A DNA stretch of 64,000 nucleotides from contig NZ_CP157000.1 of the NCBI RefSeq assembly GCF_039905635.1, forward strand, positions 1 to 64,000. Reading direction: 5' to 3'. Shown here one piece after another: positions 20,808 through 29,169 of this stretch. Within the stretch, counting starts at the first letter, position 1. The number at the start of each line of letters is the position of its first letter. Source of the stretch: Microbacterium sp. ProA8. GTDB lineage: Bacteria; Actinomycetota; Actinomycetes; Actinomycetales; Microbacteriaceae. Position numbers and translations under genes: made by a program. The notes under the pieces were generated by a model, which ran no database searches, had not been told where the DNA came from, and saw only the letters and a list, made by a program, of their open reading frames with translations.

Positions 20808-22201
20808 CAGCCGATCACCACCCGGGGCCGGCTGCGCACGGCGTCCGAGATCCGCAGCAGCAGCGCCACGATGATCCAGTTCGCCACGAGCGACGAACCG
20901 CCCGCCGCGAGGAACGGCGTCGTGAGGCCGGTCAGGGGGATCAGGCGGGTGACGCCGCCGACCATGATGAACACCTGCAGCGCGATCGTGAACGACAGGC
21001 CGGTCGCGAGCAGCTTTCCGAAGTCGTCCTGCCCGGCCAGGCCGATGCGGATGCCGCGGCTCGTGAAGACCATGTACAGGCAGAGGATGGCGAACACGCC
21101 GATGAGGCCGAGCTCCTCGCCGAGCGCCGGCAGGATGTAGTCGCTCTCTGCGACGGGCGTCAGGTACGGCCGCCCCTGTCCGAGCCCGGTGCCCAGCAGG
21201 CCGCCGTTGGCCATGCCGAAGATGCCGTTGACCAGCTGGAAGCTGGAGTTGTCCATCAGCTCGGGGTTGAAGGCATCCAGCCAGTTCGTGAACCGCGCGC
21301 CCACGTACGGGAGGATCCGCGACGCGAGGAAGGCACCCGACACGGCGAGCACCACGCCGATGAGCACCCAGCTGGTCTTGCCCGTCGCGACGTAGAGCAT
21401 GGCGACGAACATGCCGAAGATGAGCACACCGGTGCCCAGGTCGCGCTGCAGCACGATGATGCCGAGCGAGATGAGCCAGATCACCAGCAGCGGGCCCAGC
21501 TCGCGTGCGCGCGGCCAGGTCATGCCGAGGAACCGGGTGCCGGTCGATGTGAGGCTCTCGCGGGTGCGCACGAGGTACCCGGCGAAGAAGATCGCGAGGG
21601 CGATCTTGGCGAGCTCGCCCGGCTGGAACGTGAAGAAGCCGAGGTCGACCCACACGTCGGCGTTGCCGCCGCCGCTCAGCCCGGGGATCACCGGAAGCAC
21701 CAGAAGCACGATGCCGACGAAACCGAAGATGTACGTGTAGCGGAACAGCACGCGGTAGTTGTGCAGGAACATCACCACGAGGATCGCCGCGATCAGGGCG
21801 ATGGCCGCCCAGGCGAGCTGCCGCGTCGAGTACGCCTCCCAGCCGTGGCGCTCCCACTGGAGGTCGAGCCGGTAGATCATGGCGAGGCCCAGCCCGGTGA
21901 GGAGCGTGGCGATGGGCACGACGAACGGATCGGCGGCGCGGGCGCGCAGGCGCAGCAGGATGTGCAGCGCGATCACGAGGGCGGTGAGGCCGCCGCAGTA
22001 GACCAGGAAGGTCCAGTCGATGGCGCCGAGCGCACCGAGCTGGACGAGCGCGATGGCTGAGCCGTTGATCGCGAACGCGAAGACCAGCAGGGCCAGTTCG
22101 CGGTTGCGCTGCGTCTGCGGCACGCGGATGCGGCGCAGCGCCCGCACCACCGCGGTGTCGGCCGAGACGGCGTCCGTCGGCGTGCTCGTGGGGGCGCTCA
22201 T
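20807..22201 (-). CDS. rodA: RodA/FtsW peptidoglycan polymerase
   Basis: A 464-residue polytopic protein of the SEDS family, the glycosyltransferase partner of the PbpA-type transpeptidase encoded next. About twelve hydrophobic helices are visible after an N-terminal tail of some 35 residues. Family motifs include the RDLGTGVL segment and the C-terminal GGSSLVANW. ATGA overlap with pstP. The operon position favours RodA, but FtsW cannot be excluded by sequence alone. Confidence 0.94.
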   Translation of the reverse strand: MSAPTSTPTDAVSADTAVVRALRRIRVPQTQRNRELALLVFAFAINGSAIALVQLGALGAIDWTFLVYCGGLTALVIALHILLRLRARAADPFVVPIATLLTGLGLAMIYRLDLQWERHGWEAYSTRQLAWAAIALIAAILVVMFLHNYRVLFRYTYIFGFVGIVLLVLPVIPGLSGGGNADVWVDLGFFTFQPGELAKIALAIFFAGYLVRTRESLTSTGTRFLGMTWPRARELGPLLVIWLISLGIIVLQRDLGTGVLIFGMFVAMLYVATGKTSWVLIGVVLAVSGAFLASRILPYVGARFTNWLDAFNPELMDNSSFQLVNGIFGMANGGLLGTGLGQGRPYLTPVAESDYILPALGEELGLIGVFAILCLYMVFTSRGIRIGLAGQDDFGKLLATGLSFTIALQVFIMVGGVTRLIPLTGLTTPFLAAGGSSLVANWIIVALLLRISDAVRSRPRVVIG

Positions 22202-23436
22202 CCGCCTCCTCCCGACAGGTCGCTGATTCCGGACACGATCAGCCGCGCGTGTGAGAGCGAGTTGGCCGAGATCGTCCCCTCCACCGTCGCACGGGCGAAG
22301 TCCGACAGCGAATCGAGGGGGATGTCGGTGTCCTCGAACGGAGTGGACAGCGAGATCGGCCCGATGTTCTGCTGCACGCCCTGGTAGATCACCACGGTGT
22401 CCTCGTCGGCGCCGACGAAGTAGCGCGTCTGCGTCCACTGATAGCCGAGCCAGGCGGCGCCGGCGAGGATGACGAGCACCAGGGCCAGCCCGACGATCCA
22501 CCCGATCCGTCGGCGTCGTGCGCGTCGGCGGTCCTCCTCGATGAGCTCCTCGAGGAACTCCGCGGCGGGCTCGAAGTGCGTGGGCTCGTTCGCCGCCTGC
22601 CGGTTCGGGTGCAGCCAGCTGGTGCGTCCGGGACGCGCGGCGGGCACCTCGACGCCGGTCGGGTTGGACGCGGACCCCACGATCGTGGGGGTGCCCGAGA
22701 AGAGCGGATGCTGCCCGCCGACGTCGACGATGACGATCGTGACGTTGTCGGGGGCGCCGCCGTCGAGGGCCTGCTTCAGGAGGCTGTCGGCGGTGCGGCC
22801 CGGGGCGAGGCCCATGCCCATCGCCTTGGCGGTGTGCGGGTCGTCGACGACGCCCGACAGGCCGTCCGAGCACAGCAGCCAGCGATCGCCCGGCTGCGTC
22901 GGCATGATGAACGTGTCGAGCTCGGGCTCGGTGTCCATGTCGCCGAGCACGCGCATGAGCACGGAGCGCCGCGGGTGGTACCGGGCCTCCTCCGGCGTGA
23001 TGCGGCCCGAGTCGACGAGTCGCTGCACGAACGTGTGGTCGGTGGTGATCTGGGTGAGTGCGCCGTCGCGGTACAGGTAGATGCGCGAGTCGCCGATATG
23101 GGCGATGACGGCGTAGTCGTCGACCATGATCAGCGCGCTGACGGTCGTGCCCATGCCGGCGAGCTCGGCACGGAGGTTGACCGTGTCGGCGAGGTCGACC
23201 GCGGCATCCGAGATCGCGTCGCGCAGCGCCCGCTCGGCGTCGGACGTCGAGTCGTAGGGGCGGTCGAGCGTCTGCAGGCGTGTGATGGCGATGCTCGAGG
23301 CGACGTCGCCGCCGGCGTGGCCGCCCATGCCGTCGGCGACGACGAACAGGTTCGAGCCGGCGTAGCCCGAGTCCTGGTTGTTGGAGCGCACCTTGCCGGT
23401 ATGCGAGATCGCGGCGCTCGAGCCCTGGAAGACCAT
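22198..23436 (-). CDS. pstP: PP2C-family serine/threonine phosphatase PstP
   Basis: The 412-residue phosphatase counteracts PknA and PknB. The N-terminal PP2C domain (about 5-235) has the metal-binding motifs NNQD, VADGMGGHAGGD and CSDGLSG. A linker, a basic stretch and one transmembrane helix (about 310-330) follow, then an external domain of about 80 residues. It lies between the FHA proteins and RodA in the conserved actinobacterial order. Confidence 0.95.
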   Translation of the reverse strand: MVFQGSSAAISHTGKVRSNNQDSGYAGSNLFVVADGMGGHAGGDVASSIAITRLQTLDRPYDSTSDAERALRDAISDAAVDLADTVNLRAELAGMGTTVSALIMVDDYAVIAHIGDSRIYLYRDGALTQITTDHTFVQRLVDSGRITPEEARYHPRRSVLMRVLGDMDTEPELDTFIMPTQPGDRWLLCSDGLSGVVDDPHTAKAMGMGLAPGRTADSLLKQALDGGAPDNVTIVIVDVGGQHPLFSGTPTIVGSASNPTGVEVPAARPGRTSWLHPNRQAANEPTHFEPAAEFLEELIEEDRRRARRRRIGWIVGLALVLVILAGAAWLGYQWTQTRYFVGADEDTVVIYQGVQQNIGPISLSTPFEDTDIPLDSLSDFARATVEGTISANSLSHARLIVSGISDLSGGGG

Positions 23437-23454
23437 GTGGGAGGGGTCCGCCCG

Positions 23455-23991
23455 CTACTTCCGCAGCTCGAACGTCGTCGCGCCGACCTTGATGGGCGCG
23501 CCGATGTTCACGGGGACGGGTGAGGTCACGCGGGCGCCGTCGTGCCAGGTGCCGTTCGTGGAGTCGAGGTCCTGGATCATCCACTGGTCGCCCCACAGCA
23601 CCAGGCGCGCGTGGTGGCTCGAGGTGTAGTCGTCGCGGATCACGAGCCCCGACTCGCTCGAGCGCCCGATCGTGAGGGGCTCGTTGCCGAGCGGCAGCTC
23701 GAGGCCCGTCTTGGGGCCGCTCGTGATCACGATGCGAGAGACCGCCGCGGTGGTCGCGGGTCCGCCCGGCTGTGCGGGCGCGGAAGACGGCGACGCGACG
23801 GGAGCAGTGACTCCGGCGGCGGAAGCGGGAACGGATGCCGCCGGCCCGGCCGCAGCGGCCGCGGCATCCGGCATCCGGCGCACCTTCACGCCGAACAGGT
23901 CGGCCCGCAGCGAATACACGACGGCGAAGACGAACGCCCACAGCAGCACCAGGAATCCGATGCGCAGCAGCAGCAGGGTGAGTTCGCTCAT
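23455..23991 (-). CDS. fhaB: FHA domain protein FhaB (FipA-type)
   Basis: A 178-residue protein with one N-terminal transmembrane helix (about 5-27), an Ala/Pro-rich linker and a C-terminal FHA domain (about 85-175) with the phosphothreonine-binding pattern IGRSSESG, SSHHARL and LDSTNGTW. It reads phosphorylation by the PknA/PknB kinases and supports divisome or growth-zone assembly. Overlaps fhaA by 4 nt. Confidence 0.93.
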   Translation of the reverse strand: MSELTLLLLRIGFLVLLWAFVFAVVYSLRADLFGVKVRRMPDAAAAAAGPAASVPASAAGVTAPVASPSSAPAQPGGPATTAAVSRIVITSGPKTGLELPLGNEPLTIGRSSESGLVIRDDYTSSHHARLVLWGDQWMIQDLDSTNGTWHDGARVTSPVPVNIGAPIKVGATTFELRK

Positions 23992-24749
23992 GCCAGCGGC
24001 CCCCTCTCCTGCGGGTCGTAGGCGCTCCGGGCATCGAAGGCCCGCGTGGCGTCGTCGACGGGTGCCTGGGGGCGGGGCGTCGAGGCCTGCGCGACGACGC
24101 GGAACACGATGTCGGTGCGGCCGATGCGGACGGTCGAGTCCGGCGGCAGCGCGGCCTCTCCGACCTTGCGGCCGTCGAGCAGCGTGCCGTTCGTCGAGCC
24201 GAGATCGCGGACCATGGCGCGCTCGCCGTCCCACAGGATCTCGACGTGCTTGCGGCTGGTGCCCGAGTCGGCGACGGTGATGTCGGCGTCGCTGCCGCGG
24301 CCGATGACCGTGCGAGATTTGGTGAGGGGGATGCGGCGGCCCTCGACATCCACCACACCGCGCCAGGCGACCCGCCCGCCCTGCGCCGTCGAGGACTCGA
24401 CCCGCAGCGTGCCGGTGGAGAGGTCGTCGTCGCGTCGCAGCGAGATCGTCACCGGACCGGCGAACGAGTAGCCCTGGGCCTTCGCATGCGCGTGCACGAG
24501 CGTGTCGAGCTCGTGCGTGAGCGCGTCGCCGAGCGCCGAGATGCGGTCGTCGTCGGCGGGTGACAGCCGCACGGTGAAGGTGTTGGGCGCCAGGATGCGG
24601 TCGCGGCTCACCACGGCCGCCTTCTTGTCGAGCTCGCTGCGCAGGGCGGACGCGATCTCGACAGGCTGGATGCCGCTGCGGAAGGTCTTCGCGAACGCGC
24701 TGTTCACAGCGCGTTCGAGACCTTTCTCGAAGCTGTCAAGTAGTCCCAC
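23988..24749 (-). CDS. fhaA: FHA domain protein FhaA (DUF3662)
   Basis: A 253-residue cytoplasmic protein with an N-terminal DUF3662 domain (about 1-115) and an FHA domain (about 140-225; IGRGSDAD, SRKHVEI, LGSTNGTLLDG). In mycobacteria FhaA binds phosphorylated MviN/PknB and tunes peptidoglycan synthesis. As first gene of the operon it is preceded by GAGGAG and the palindrome at 24792-24804. Confidence 0.95.
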   Translation of the reverse strand: MGLLDSFEKGLERAVNSAFAKTFRSGIQPVEIASALRSELDKKAAVVSRDRILAPNTFTVRLSPADDDRISALGDALTHELDTLVHAHAKAQGYSFAGPVTISLRRDDDLSTGTLRVESSTAQGGRVAWRGVVDVEGRRIPLTKSRTVIGRGSDADITVADSGTSRKHVEILWDGERAMVRDLGSTNGTLLDGRKVGEAALPPDSTVRIGRTDIVFRVVAQASTPRPQAPVDDATRAFDARSAYDPQERGPLA

Positions 24750-24791
24750 GGAGCTCCTCTGGAGGGGGGTGCCGGTTGCTACATGCTAATT

Positions 24792-24804
24792 GCACAGTCT
24801 GTGC
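24792..24804. promoter_or_regulatory. Palindrome in fhaA operon promoter region
   Basis: GCACAG (24792-24797), one base, then CTGTGC (24799-24804) is a perfect inverted repeat 43 bp before the fhaA start. On the minus strand TAGCAT (24787-24782) follows it and could be the -10, which would place the palindrome over the -35 zone. Confidence 0.45.
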
Positions 24805-24907
24805 CGGCGATGGACCGCGCTCGCGACCGGGCCGAGTTAGAAGCAGGCCGCGACGCATGATATCCTCGGCAAGTTGAGTTTCGCGGGATCTTCGGATGCG
24901 GCGACTC

Positions 24908-24991
24908 GCGCGAGTGGCGGAATAGGCAGACGCGCTGGCTTCAGGTGCCAGTGCCCGAAAGGGCGTGGGGGTTCAACTCCCCCCTCGCGCA
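24908..24991 (+). tRNA. tRNA-Leu (CAG)
   Basis: An 84-nt class II tRNA. The acceptor GCGCGAG pairs with CTCGCGC plus A. The anticodon stem CTGGC/GCCAG holds loop TTCAGGT with anticodon CAG at 24942-24944. The variable arm TGCCCGAAAGGGCG is a clear stem-loop. Confidence 0.98.
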
Positions 24992-25000
24992 CAGCGCAGA

Positions 25001-25034
25001 AGAAGGGCTCCCCGGAAGGGGAGCCCTTCTTCGT
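25001..25034 (+). terminator. Terminator after tRNA-Leu
   Basis: A 13-bp stem AGAAGGGCTCCCC (25001-25013) with GGGGAGCCCTTCT (25018-25030), tetraloop GGAA, then TCG. It also faces the convergent GNAT gene. Confidence 0.88.
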
Positions 25035-25045
25035 ATCCGGCAACC

Positions 25046-25537
25046 TCAGGCGCCGTCGAGGGTCGGAGGCAGCGTGAAGACGATCTCCTCGATCTCGCGG
25101 CGGACGCCCGGGGCGTAGTCGACATTGCGCGACACCTCGGTGAACCCGACCTTCTGCAGCACGGCGATCGAGGCGGTGTTGTGGGCGGCGGCACGCGCGT
25201 ACAGCGGGCGGATCGGCTCGCGCGAGATCAGCAGACGCAGCGCCGCGGTCGCGACGCCGCGGCCCCACGCGTGCCGGGCGATCCAGAATGTGACCTCGCG
25301 GTCGCCGTCGACCGTGAACGCGGCGATGGTGCCGGCGAACCCGCCGTTCTCGGTGACGACGAACGACTGCACGTGGGCGTCCGCCCGGTGGCGGGCGATC
25401 CATGCATCGAACGCGGCGCGGTCGTCGGGATCCTGAGCCGTGAACGCGGCCATGGCGATGGCCTCACGGTCGCGCATCATCTCGAAGATCGCGTCGAGGT
25501 CGTCGTCATCCAGCGCCCGCAGCTCGATGTGATTCAC
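25046..25537 (-). CDS. GNAT family N-acetyltransferase
   Basis: A 163-residue protein of the GCN5-related acetyltransferase fold, in the RimJ/RimL-like branch. The acetyl-CoA loop is HAWGRGVATAAL at about 100-111, followed by the AHNTASIAVLQKVGF segment near 132-146. The GTG at 25537 (VNHIELRAL) was chosen as the first codon of the conserved fold; the open frame runs further upstream without homology-like content. Substrate unknown. Confidence 0.88.
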   Translation of the reverse strand: MNHIELRALDDDDLDAIFEMMRDREAIAMAAFTAQDPDDRAAFDAWIARHRADAHVQSFVVTENGGFAGTIAAFTVDGDREVTFWIARHAWGRGVATAALRLLISREPIRPLYARAAAHNTASIAVLQKVGFTEVSRNVDYAPGVRREIEEIVFTLPPTLDGA

Positions 25538-25592
25538 GTGCCCCACGCTAGCCACGGCATCCGTCACGGAGAAGAGCGCGCGGCCAGTGGGT

Positions 25593-26231
25593 TCAGACGA
25601 AGCCGTGGATGCGGCGCAGCACTTCCTCGGCGTGATGCCCGTCACGGCGGATGAACGCCTCGCGGAACTGCTCGTACGCCGCGGTCCGGCCGATCGGGCA
25701 CTCGATGAACGGCTGCCAGCCCGCGATGTTGCGACGGATCGCGATCTCGTACTCGCGGATGAACTGGATGAGGGCGATGTTGTCGGTCGCTCTCGTGACG
25801 ACGGCGAAGAACGCGTGACTGGCGTGTGCGAGCCCGGAGTGGTCATCGGCGCGGGAGGCGGCGATCACGTCGTCCAGCCGGTCGATGGCGGTGGCCAGGG
25901 TCTCGTCGCTGCAGCGGGCGGCCGCCATGCGGACGGCCATGCCCATGTTGTAGGCCACGAGCTCGAACGTGTCGGCCTCGGCCTTGTCGTTCGGCTGCGA
26001 CACCCGCGTGTAGCGGTGGGGCGACACCTCGACCAGGCCCACGCGCTCGAGTCGCTGCAGCGCTTCGCGCACCGGCGTGCGCGAGACGCCGAGCCACTCG
26101 GCCAGCTCGTGGTCGCGCAGTCGCTCGCCCGGCGCGAGGCGTCCGTCGAGGATCGCCTCGCCGAGGCGCACGTACACCTCATCTCCGAGGACGGCGCGGC
26201 CCGGCTCGAGCGGGAGGAAGGGGGCAGTCAT
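25593..26231 (-). CDS. GntR-family regulator (FadR/FCD subfamily)
   Basis: A 212-residue regulator: an N-terminal winged helix (about 15-80; GERLRDHELAEWLGVSRTPVREAL) and an all-helical FCD ligand-binding domain (about 85-205) that usually senses an organic acid with a bound metal. The ATG at 26231 was preferred over an in-frame GTG three codons upstream; no strong Shine-Dalgarno is seen for either. The neighbouring genes give no clue to the ligand. Its upstream region is shared with cspA. Confidence 0.9.
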   Translation of the reverse strand: MTAPFLPLEPGRAVLGDEVYVRLGEAILDGRLAPGERLRDHELAEWLGVSRTPVREALQRLERVGLVEVSPHRYTRVSQPNDKAEADTFELVAYNMGMAVRMAAARCSDETLATAIDRLDDVIAASRADDHSGLAHASHAFFAVVTRATDNIALIQFIREYEIAIRRNIAGWQPFIECPIGRTAAYEQFREAFIRRDGHHAEEVLRRIHGFV

Positions 26232-26588
26232 GGGTGGCACAAGTGTACGCCGGAGGATTCACGCGCATATACCATCCGGAGCGGTCCCTGATGCGGGCGA
26301 TCCGAGGGTCTCCGATGCGCGGTATTCCGCGGCATCCGACCCTCGCCCTGACGCTGATATATCGGTACGATGAGTGCGTCCACGTTTCGACGTGGCCTAT
26401 CCGGGGGGATCCGTCGACGCCCGGGCTTTCGAGCCTTGCTCAGCCCGGGCGTACGATGGGAAACCTTTGCCCAGGGGTCTGCAACATTTGTGTCACCTTC
26501 CGAAAAGGGTCTCGCCGCGCGCGCGTGTCTTCACTACGTTGGAGTCAATCGCCGCAATCGCGGGGAGATCAACGAAGAACGGCAAGTA
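26232..26588. promoter_or_regulatory. Shared upstream region of GntR regulator and cspA
   Basis: A 357-bp stretch without a supported gene. It holds an AT-rich GATATATC (26354-26361), TACGAT-like -10 candidates at 26364-26369 and 26452-26457, and an inverted repeat GCCCGGGCT/AGCCCGGGC (26419-26427 and 26442-26450). The long leader before cspA is typical of cold-shock genes. No confident operator could be assigned. Confidence 0.5.
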
Positions 26589-26795
26589 ATGAGCACGCAG
26601 GGCACCGTCAAGTGGTTCAACTCCGAGAAGGGCTTCGGCTTCATCGCTCCCGATGAAGGCGGCGCAGACGTCTTCGCGCACTACAGCGCGATCGAGTCGA
26701 GCGGCTACCGCTCGCTCGAAGAGAACCAGCGCGTCGAGTTCGAGATCGCCCAGGGACCCAAGGGTCTCCAGGCCGAGAACATCCGCCCGATCTGA
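26589..26795 (+). CDS. Cold-shock protein CspA family
   Basis: A 68-residue single cold-shock domain, an RNA chaperone that melts structures in mRNA. RNP1 (KGFGFI, residues 16-21) and RNP2 (DVFAHYS, 27-33) are intact. The ATG at 26589 gives the canonical [11 protein letters not shown] start; the open frame to the left is leader sequence. No strong Shine-Dalgarno is seen directly upstream. Confidence 0.97.
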   Translation: MSTQGTVKWFNSEKGFGFIAPDEGGADVFAHYSAIESSGYRSLEENQRVEFEIAQGPKGLQAENIRPI

Positions 26796-26821
26796 TCGGC
26801 GGATCGATCGCTTCACGCGAT

Positions 26822-26867
26822 CGAAGCCGCGGTGTCCCGCTTCTCTGGAGCGGATGCCGCGGCTTCG
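26822..26867 (+). terminator. Terminator after cspA
   Basis: CGAAGCCGCGG (26822-26832) pairs with CCGCGGCTTCG (26857-26867). An inner CCGCT/AGCGG stem extends the hairpin. Confidence 0.7.
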
Positions 26868-26937
26868 TCGCGCCTGGCCCACCCCCGCCGGTGGCAGGCG
26901 AACCCTTGTGCGCGTTCGGTTCGGGCGCGGACCGACG

Positions 26938-29013
26938 CTAGTCGCGGTCGCCCCTCACCAGTTCGATGCCCGCCCCCGCGAACTGTCGCAGCGTCGCGTC
27001 CGGCAGGAACGCCCGCGTGAGCGCGCCGCCGATCCGGGTGAGGTCGCTCTCGTCGCGGAACAGCAGGTACATCGTCTCGTACCGGGGATGGAACTTCTGC
27101 TTGAACCGGTGCAGCGACCGAAAGCCGTAGACGGGCTCGAGCGCCTCGGCCAGTCTGTCGCTCAACGCCGCGATCATGCCGGCGTCCGGGGGGTAGTCGT
27201 GGGCGAGCGGCGCTCCTGAGAGCGACATGATCTCGGCGCCCTCTTCGCTGAACTGCCGGGCGGACGAACCGATGAGGTACTCCATCACGGGGCCGAAGCC
27301 GCCCTCTCGGCGACGCATGAGGTCGAGCGTCCAGCCCCGCACGGCCCCCTCCGACCCGTAGACCGGCAGCCACGACAGGAAGCCGTCGACGTCGCCGTTC
27401 GGCGCGATCGCCAGGGCGAGGCGCACTTCCGGGTCCTCGGCCTCGACGAGAGTGCCGAGCGTGAACCCCATCTCGGGCAGCCCCTTGTCGCCGACCCACA
27501 TCTCGGAGATCGCGCGCAGCTGCTGCTGCACGCCCCACGACTCGTCCTTCAGCCGCGTCATGCGGAATGTCATCTCCTCGCGGCCCGCGCGGTTGAGCGC
27601 GGTGCGCACGGAGTTCCACCGCTTGCCGGTGAATTCGAGGCCCGGCAGGTCGACGATGGTGTCATCGGCCACGACGAGGCTGCGCCACGACGCCGGCACC
27701 GCGGCCCGCGTCGCCTCGTCGGCGCTGAAGAAGCAGGGGACGAGCCCTGCGCGCTCGGCATCCTGGATGAACTCCCGAACGGATGCCGCACGCGACGCGG
27801 GCGGTCCGAGCGGGTCTGCCAGGGCCAGCGCGACGCCGGCGCGGCGCTGGTAGCAGACGATGCCGTCGGCGGTGCGGGCGTAGCTGTTGCCCTCCCACGT
27901 GGTCATCCACGACAGCGTGCCGCCGCCGTCGGCGTGCAGCATCCGCTTGACGTCGTCGACCTCCGGCGCCGGCTGCCGGCCGAGCGCCGATCTGCGGCGG
28001 GCGCGGAACGCCCGGCGCACCAGGGTCAGGTACACGAGCATCAGCAGCCACATCACACCGCTCGCGAGCGCGAGCTCGGTCTCGGCGTCGATCGTCGCCT
28101 CGAGCTGCGCCTGGCTCGTGACGATGATGACCACGAGCACGAGCAGCGCCGTCAGCACGTTGACGACGGCGAGGATCACCGCGACCACCCAGCTCCAGCG
28201 GCGGCCTCTGCGCAGTCCGTTGGCGACCACCAGGATCACGATGGCGTCGACGGCGAAGTCGATGAAGCCGCCGGACGCCGGCTCAGTCGGCCCGAAGGGA
28301 CCGTCGGTGGGCACGAGGATGGTGACGATCTGGACCGCGCCCAGCACGAGGACCGCGATGAAGGCGATGAGGCGCTGCTCGCGGATCGTCGTCCGCTGGA
28401 TGCGCAGGGACCGGTCGACGAACAGCACCAGCAGCACGGCGAGCAGGTGCTCGAGGTCGGCGAGGGTTCCCCAGAACAGCATCGCGACGAAGACGAAGCC
28501 GAGCAGCACCAGCCACGCCCGCACGCGCCACGGACTGCGGAAGAGGCCGATCGCCGCGGCGATGCACGCCATGGTGCCACCGGACGCGCCGACGTCCAGC
28601 GCCGCGGCCTGCGTCTGGGCCCACGCCCACGGCAGCTGCGAGAACCCCCACAGCATCAGGGCGGTCGCGAAGATCGCGAAGAGCTGGCCGACCCAGTAGT
28701 ACGCCAAGGCGATCCGTGTGCCCCGCCGGAACTCGAGGTACGCCATGCCGACGAACCCGGCGATGGTGAAGACGTACACCCACGGCTGGTTGACGAAGAA
28801 GGTGCCCGTCAGTGGCGTCCACCAGCGACCGGCCTCGAAGGCGGGCAGTCCGTATGCGACGAGGTCGTAGAGGTCGGACTCCTCGAAGGGCCGCCACAGC
28901 CCCTGCCACACCACGCCGACCACGAGGATCAGCGCAACCATGGTCAGCGTCCCCGGCACGCGCCTCATGCCCGCGAGCACGCGGTTCGGTCGGTGAGTCG
29001 CCCCGTCGCTCAT
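26938..29013 (-). CDS. MprF-like DUF2156 protein with rhomboid-like membrane domain
   Basis: A 691-residue protein in two halves. Residues about 20-350 contain many hydrophobic helices; residues about 355-680 are a DUF2156 domain, the double-GNAT fold of lysyl-phosphatidylglycerol synthases (MprF/LysX C-terminal part), which transfers an amino acid from tRNA to a membrane lipid. Motifs near 650 (LYGFRSLHRFKQKF-like, PVYGFRSLHRFKQKFHP) fit that family. The membrane half does not look like the MprF flippase: it has GASGG with Ser144 and a later His189 (DLEHLLAV), spaced as in rhomboid proteases. Ends about 140 bp from cspA on the opposite strand. Confidence 0.85.
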   Translation of the reverse strand: MSDGATHRPNRVLAGMRRVPGTLTMVALILVVGVVWQGLWRPFEESDLYDLVAYGLPAFEAGRWWTPLTGTFFVNQPWVYVFTIAGFVGMAYLEFRRGTRIALAYYWVGQLFAIFATALMLWGFSQLPWAWAQTQAAALDVGASGGTMACIAAAIGLFRSPWRVRAWLVLLGFVFVAMLFWGTLADLEHLLAVLLVLFVDRSLRIQRTTIREQRLIAFIAVLVLGAVQIVTILVPTDGPFGPTEPASGGFIDFAVDAIVILVVANGLRRGRRWSWVVAVILAVVNVLTALLVLVVIIVTSQAQLEATIDAETELALASGVMWLLMLVYLTLVRRAFRARRRSALGRQPAPEVDDVKRMLHADGGGTLSWMTTWEGNSYARTADGIVCYQRRAGVALALADPLGPPASRAASVREFIQDAERAGLVPCFFSADEATRAAVPASWRSLVVADDTIVDLPGLEFTGKRWNSVRTALNRAGREEMTFRMTRLKDESWGVQQQLRAISEMWVGDKGLPEMGFTLGTLVEAEDPEVRLALAIAPNGDVDGFLSWLPVYGSEGAVRGWTLDLMRRREGGFGPVMEYLIGSSARQFSEEGAEIMSLSGAPLAHDYPPDAGMIAALSDRLAEALEPVYGFRSLHRFKQKFHPRYETMYLLFRDESDLTRIGGALTRAFLPDATLRQFAGAGIELVRGDRD

Positions 29014-29067
29014 GCGATCACGATAGCGGTGGGCCGTCCGGCACCTGCGCGGCAGGGCGGCTCGGGG

Positions 29068-29147
29068 CGTTTCGTCTCGGTCGCTGGCGCTCCCTCGCTC
29101 AGCGACCGGGACCTCTCCTCCCGGTCGTTGAGCGATCGAGGAACGCG
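29068..29147. repeat. REP-like inverted element
   Basis: The left arm GCGTTTCGTCTCGG... at 29068-29110 ends CTCAGCGACCGGG; the right arm CCCGGTCGTTGAGCGAT starts at 29120. The arms are inverted relative to each other and fill the gap between the MprF-like gene and the coiled-coil gene. Confidence 0.8.
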
Positions 29148-29169
29148 TTCGTCGTTCCTGCGGGGGAGG

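Noticed and set aside
20807..24358. 1183-codon frame suggesting a giant RodA fusion
   Set aside because: Only the last 464 codons look like protein; the rest is an out-of-frame passage through pstP and fhaB, and the real RodA start overlaps pstP as ATGA.
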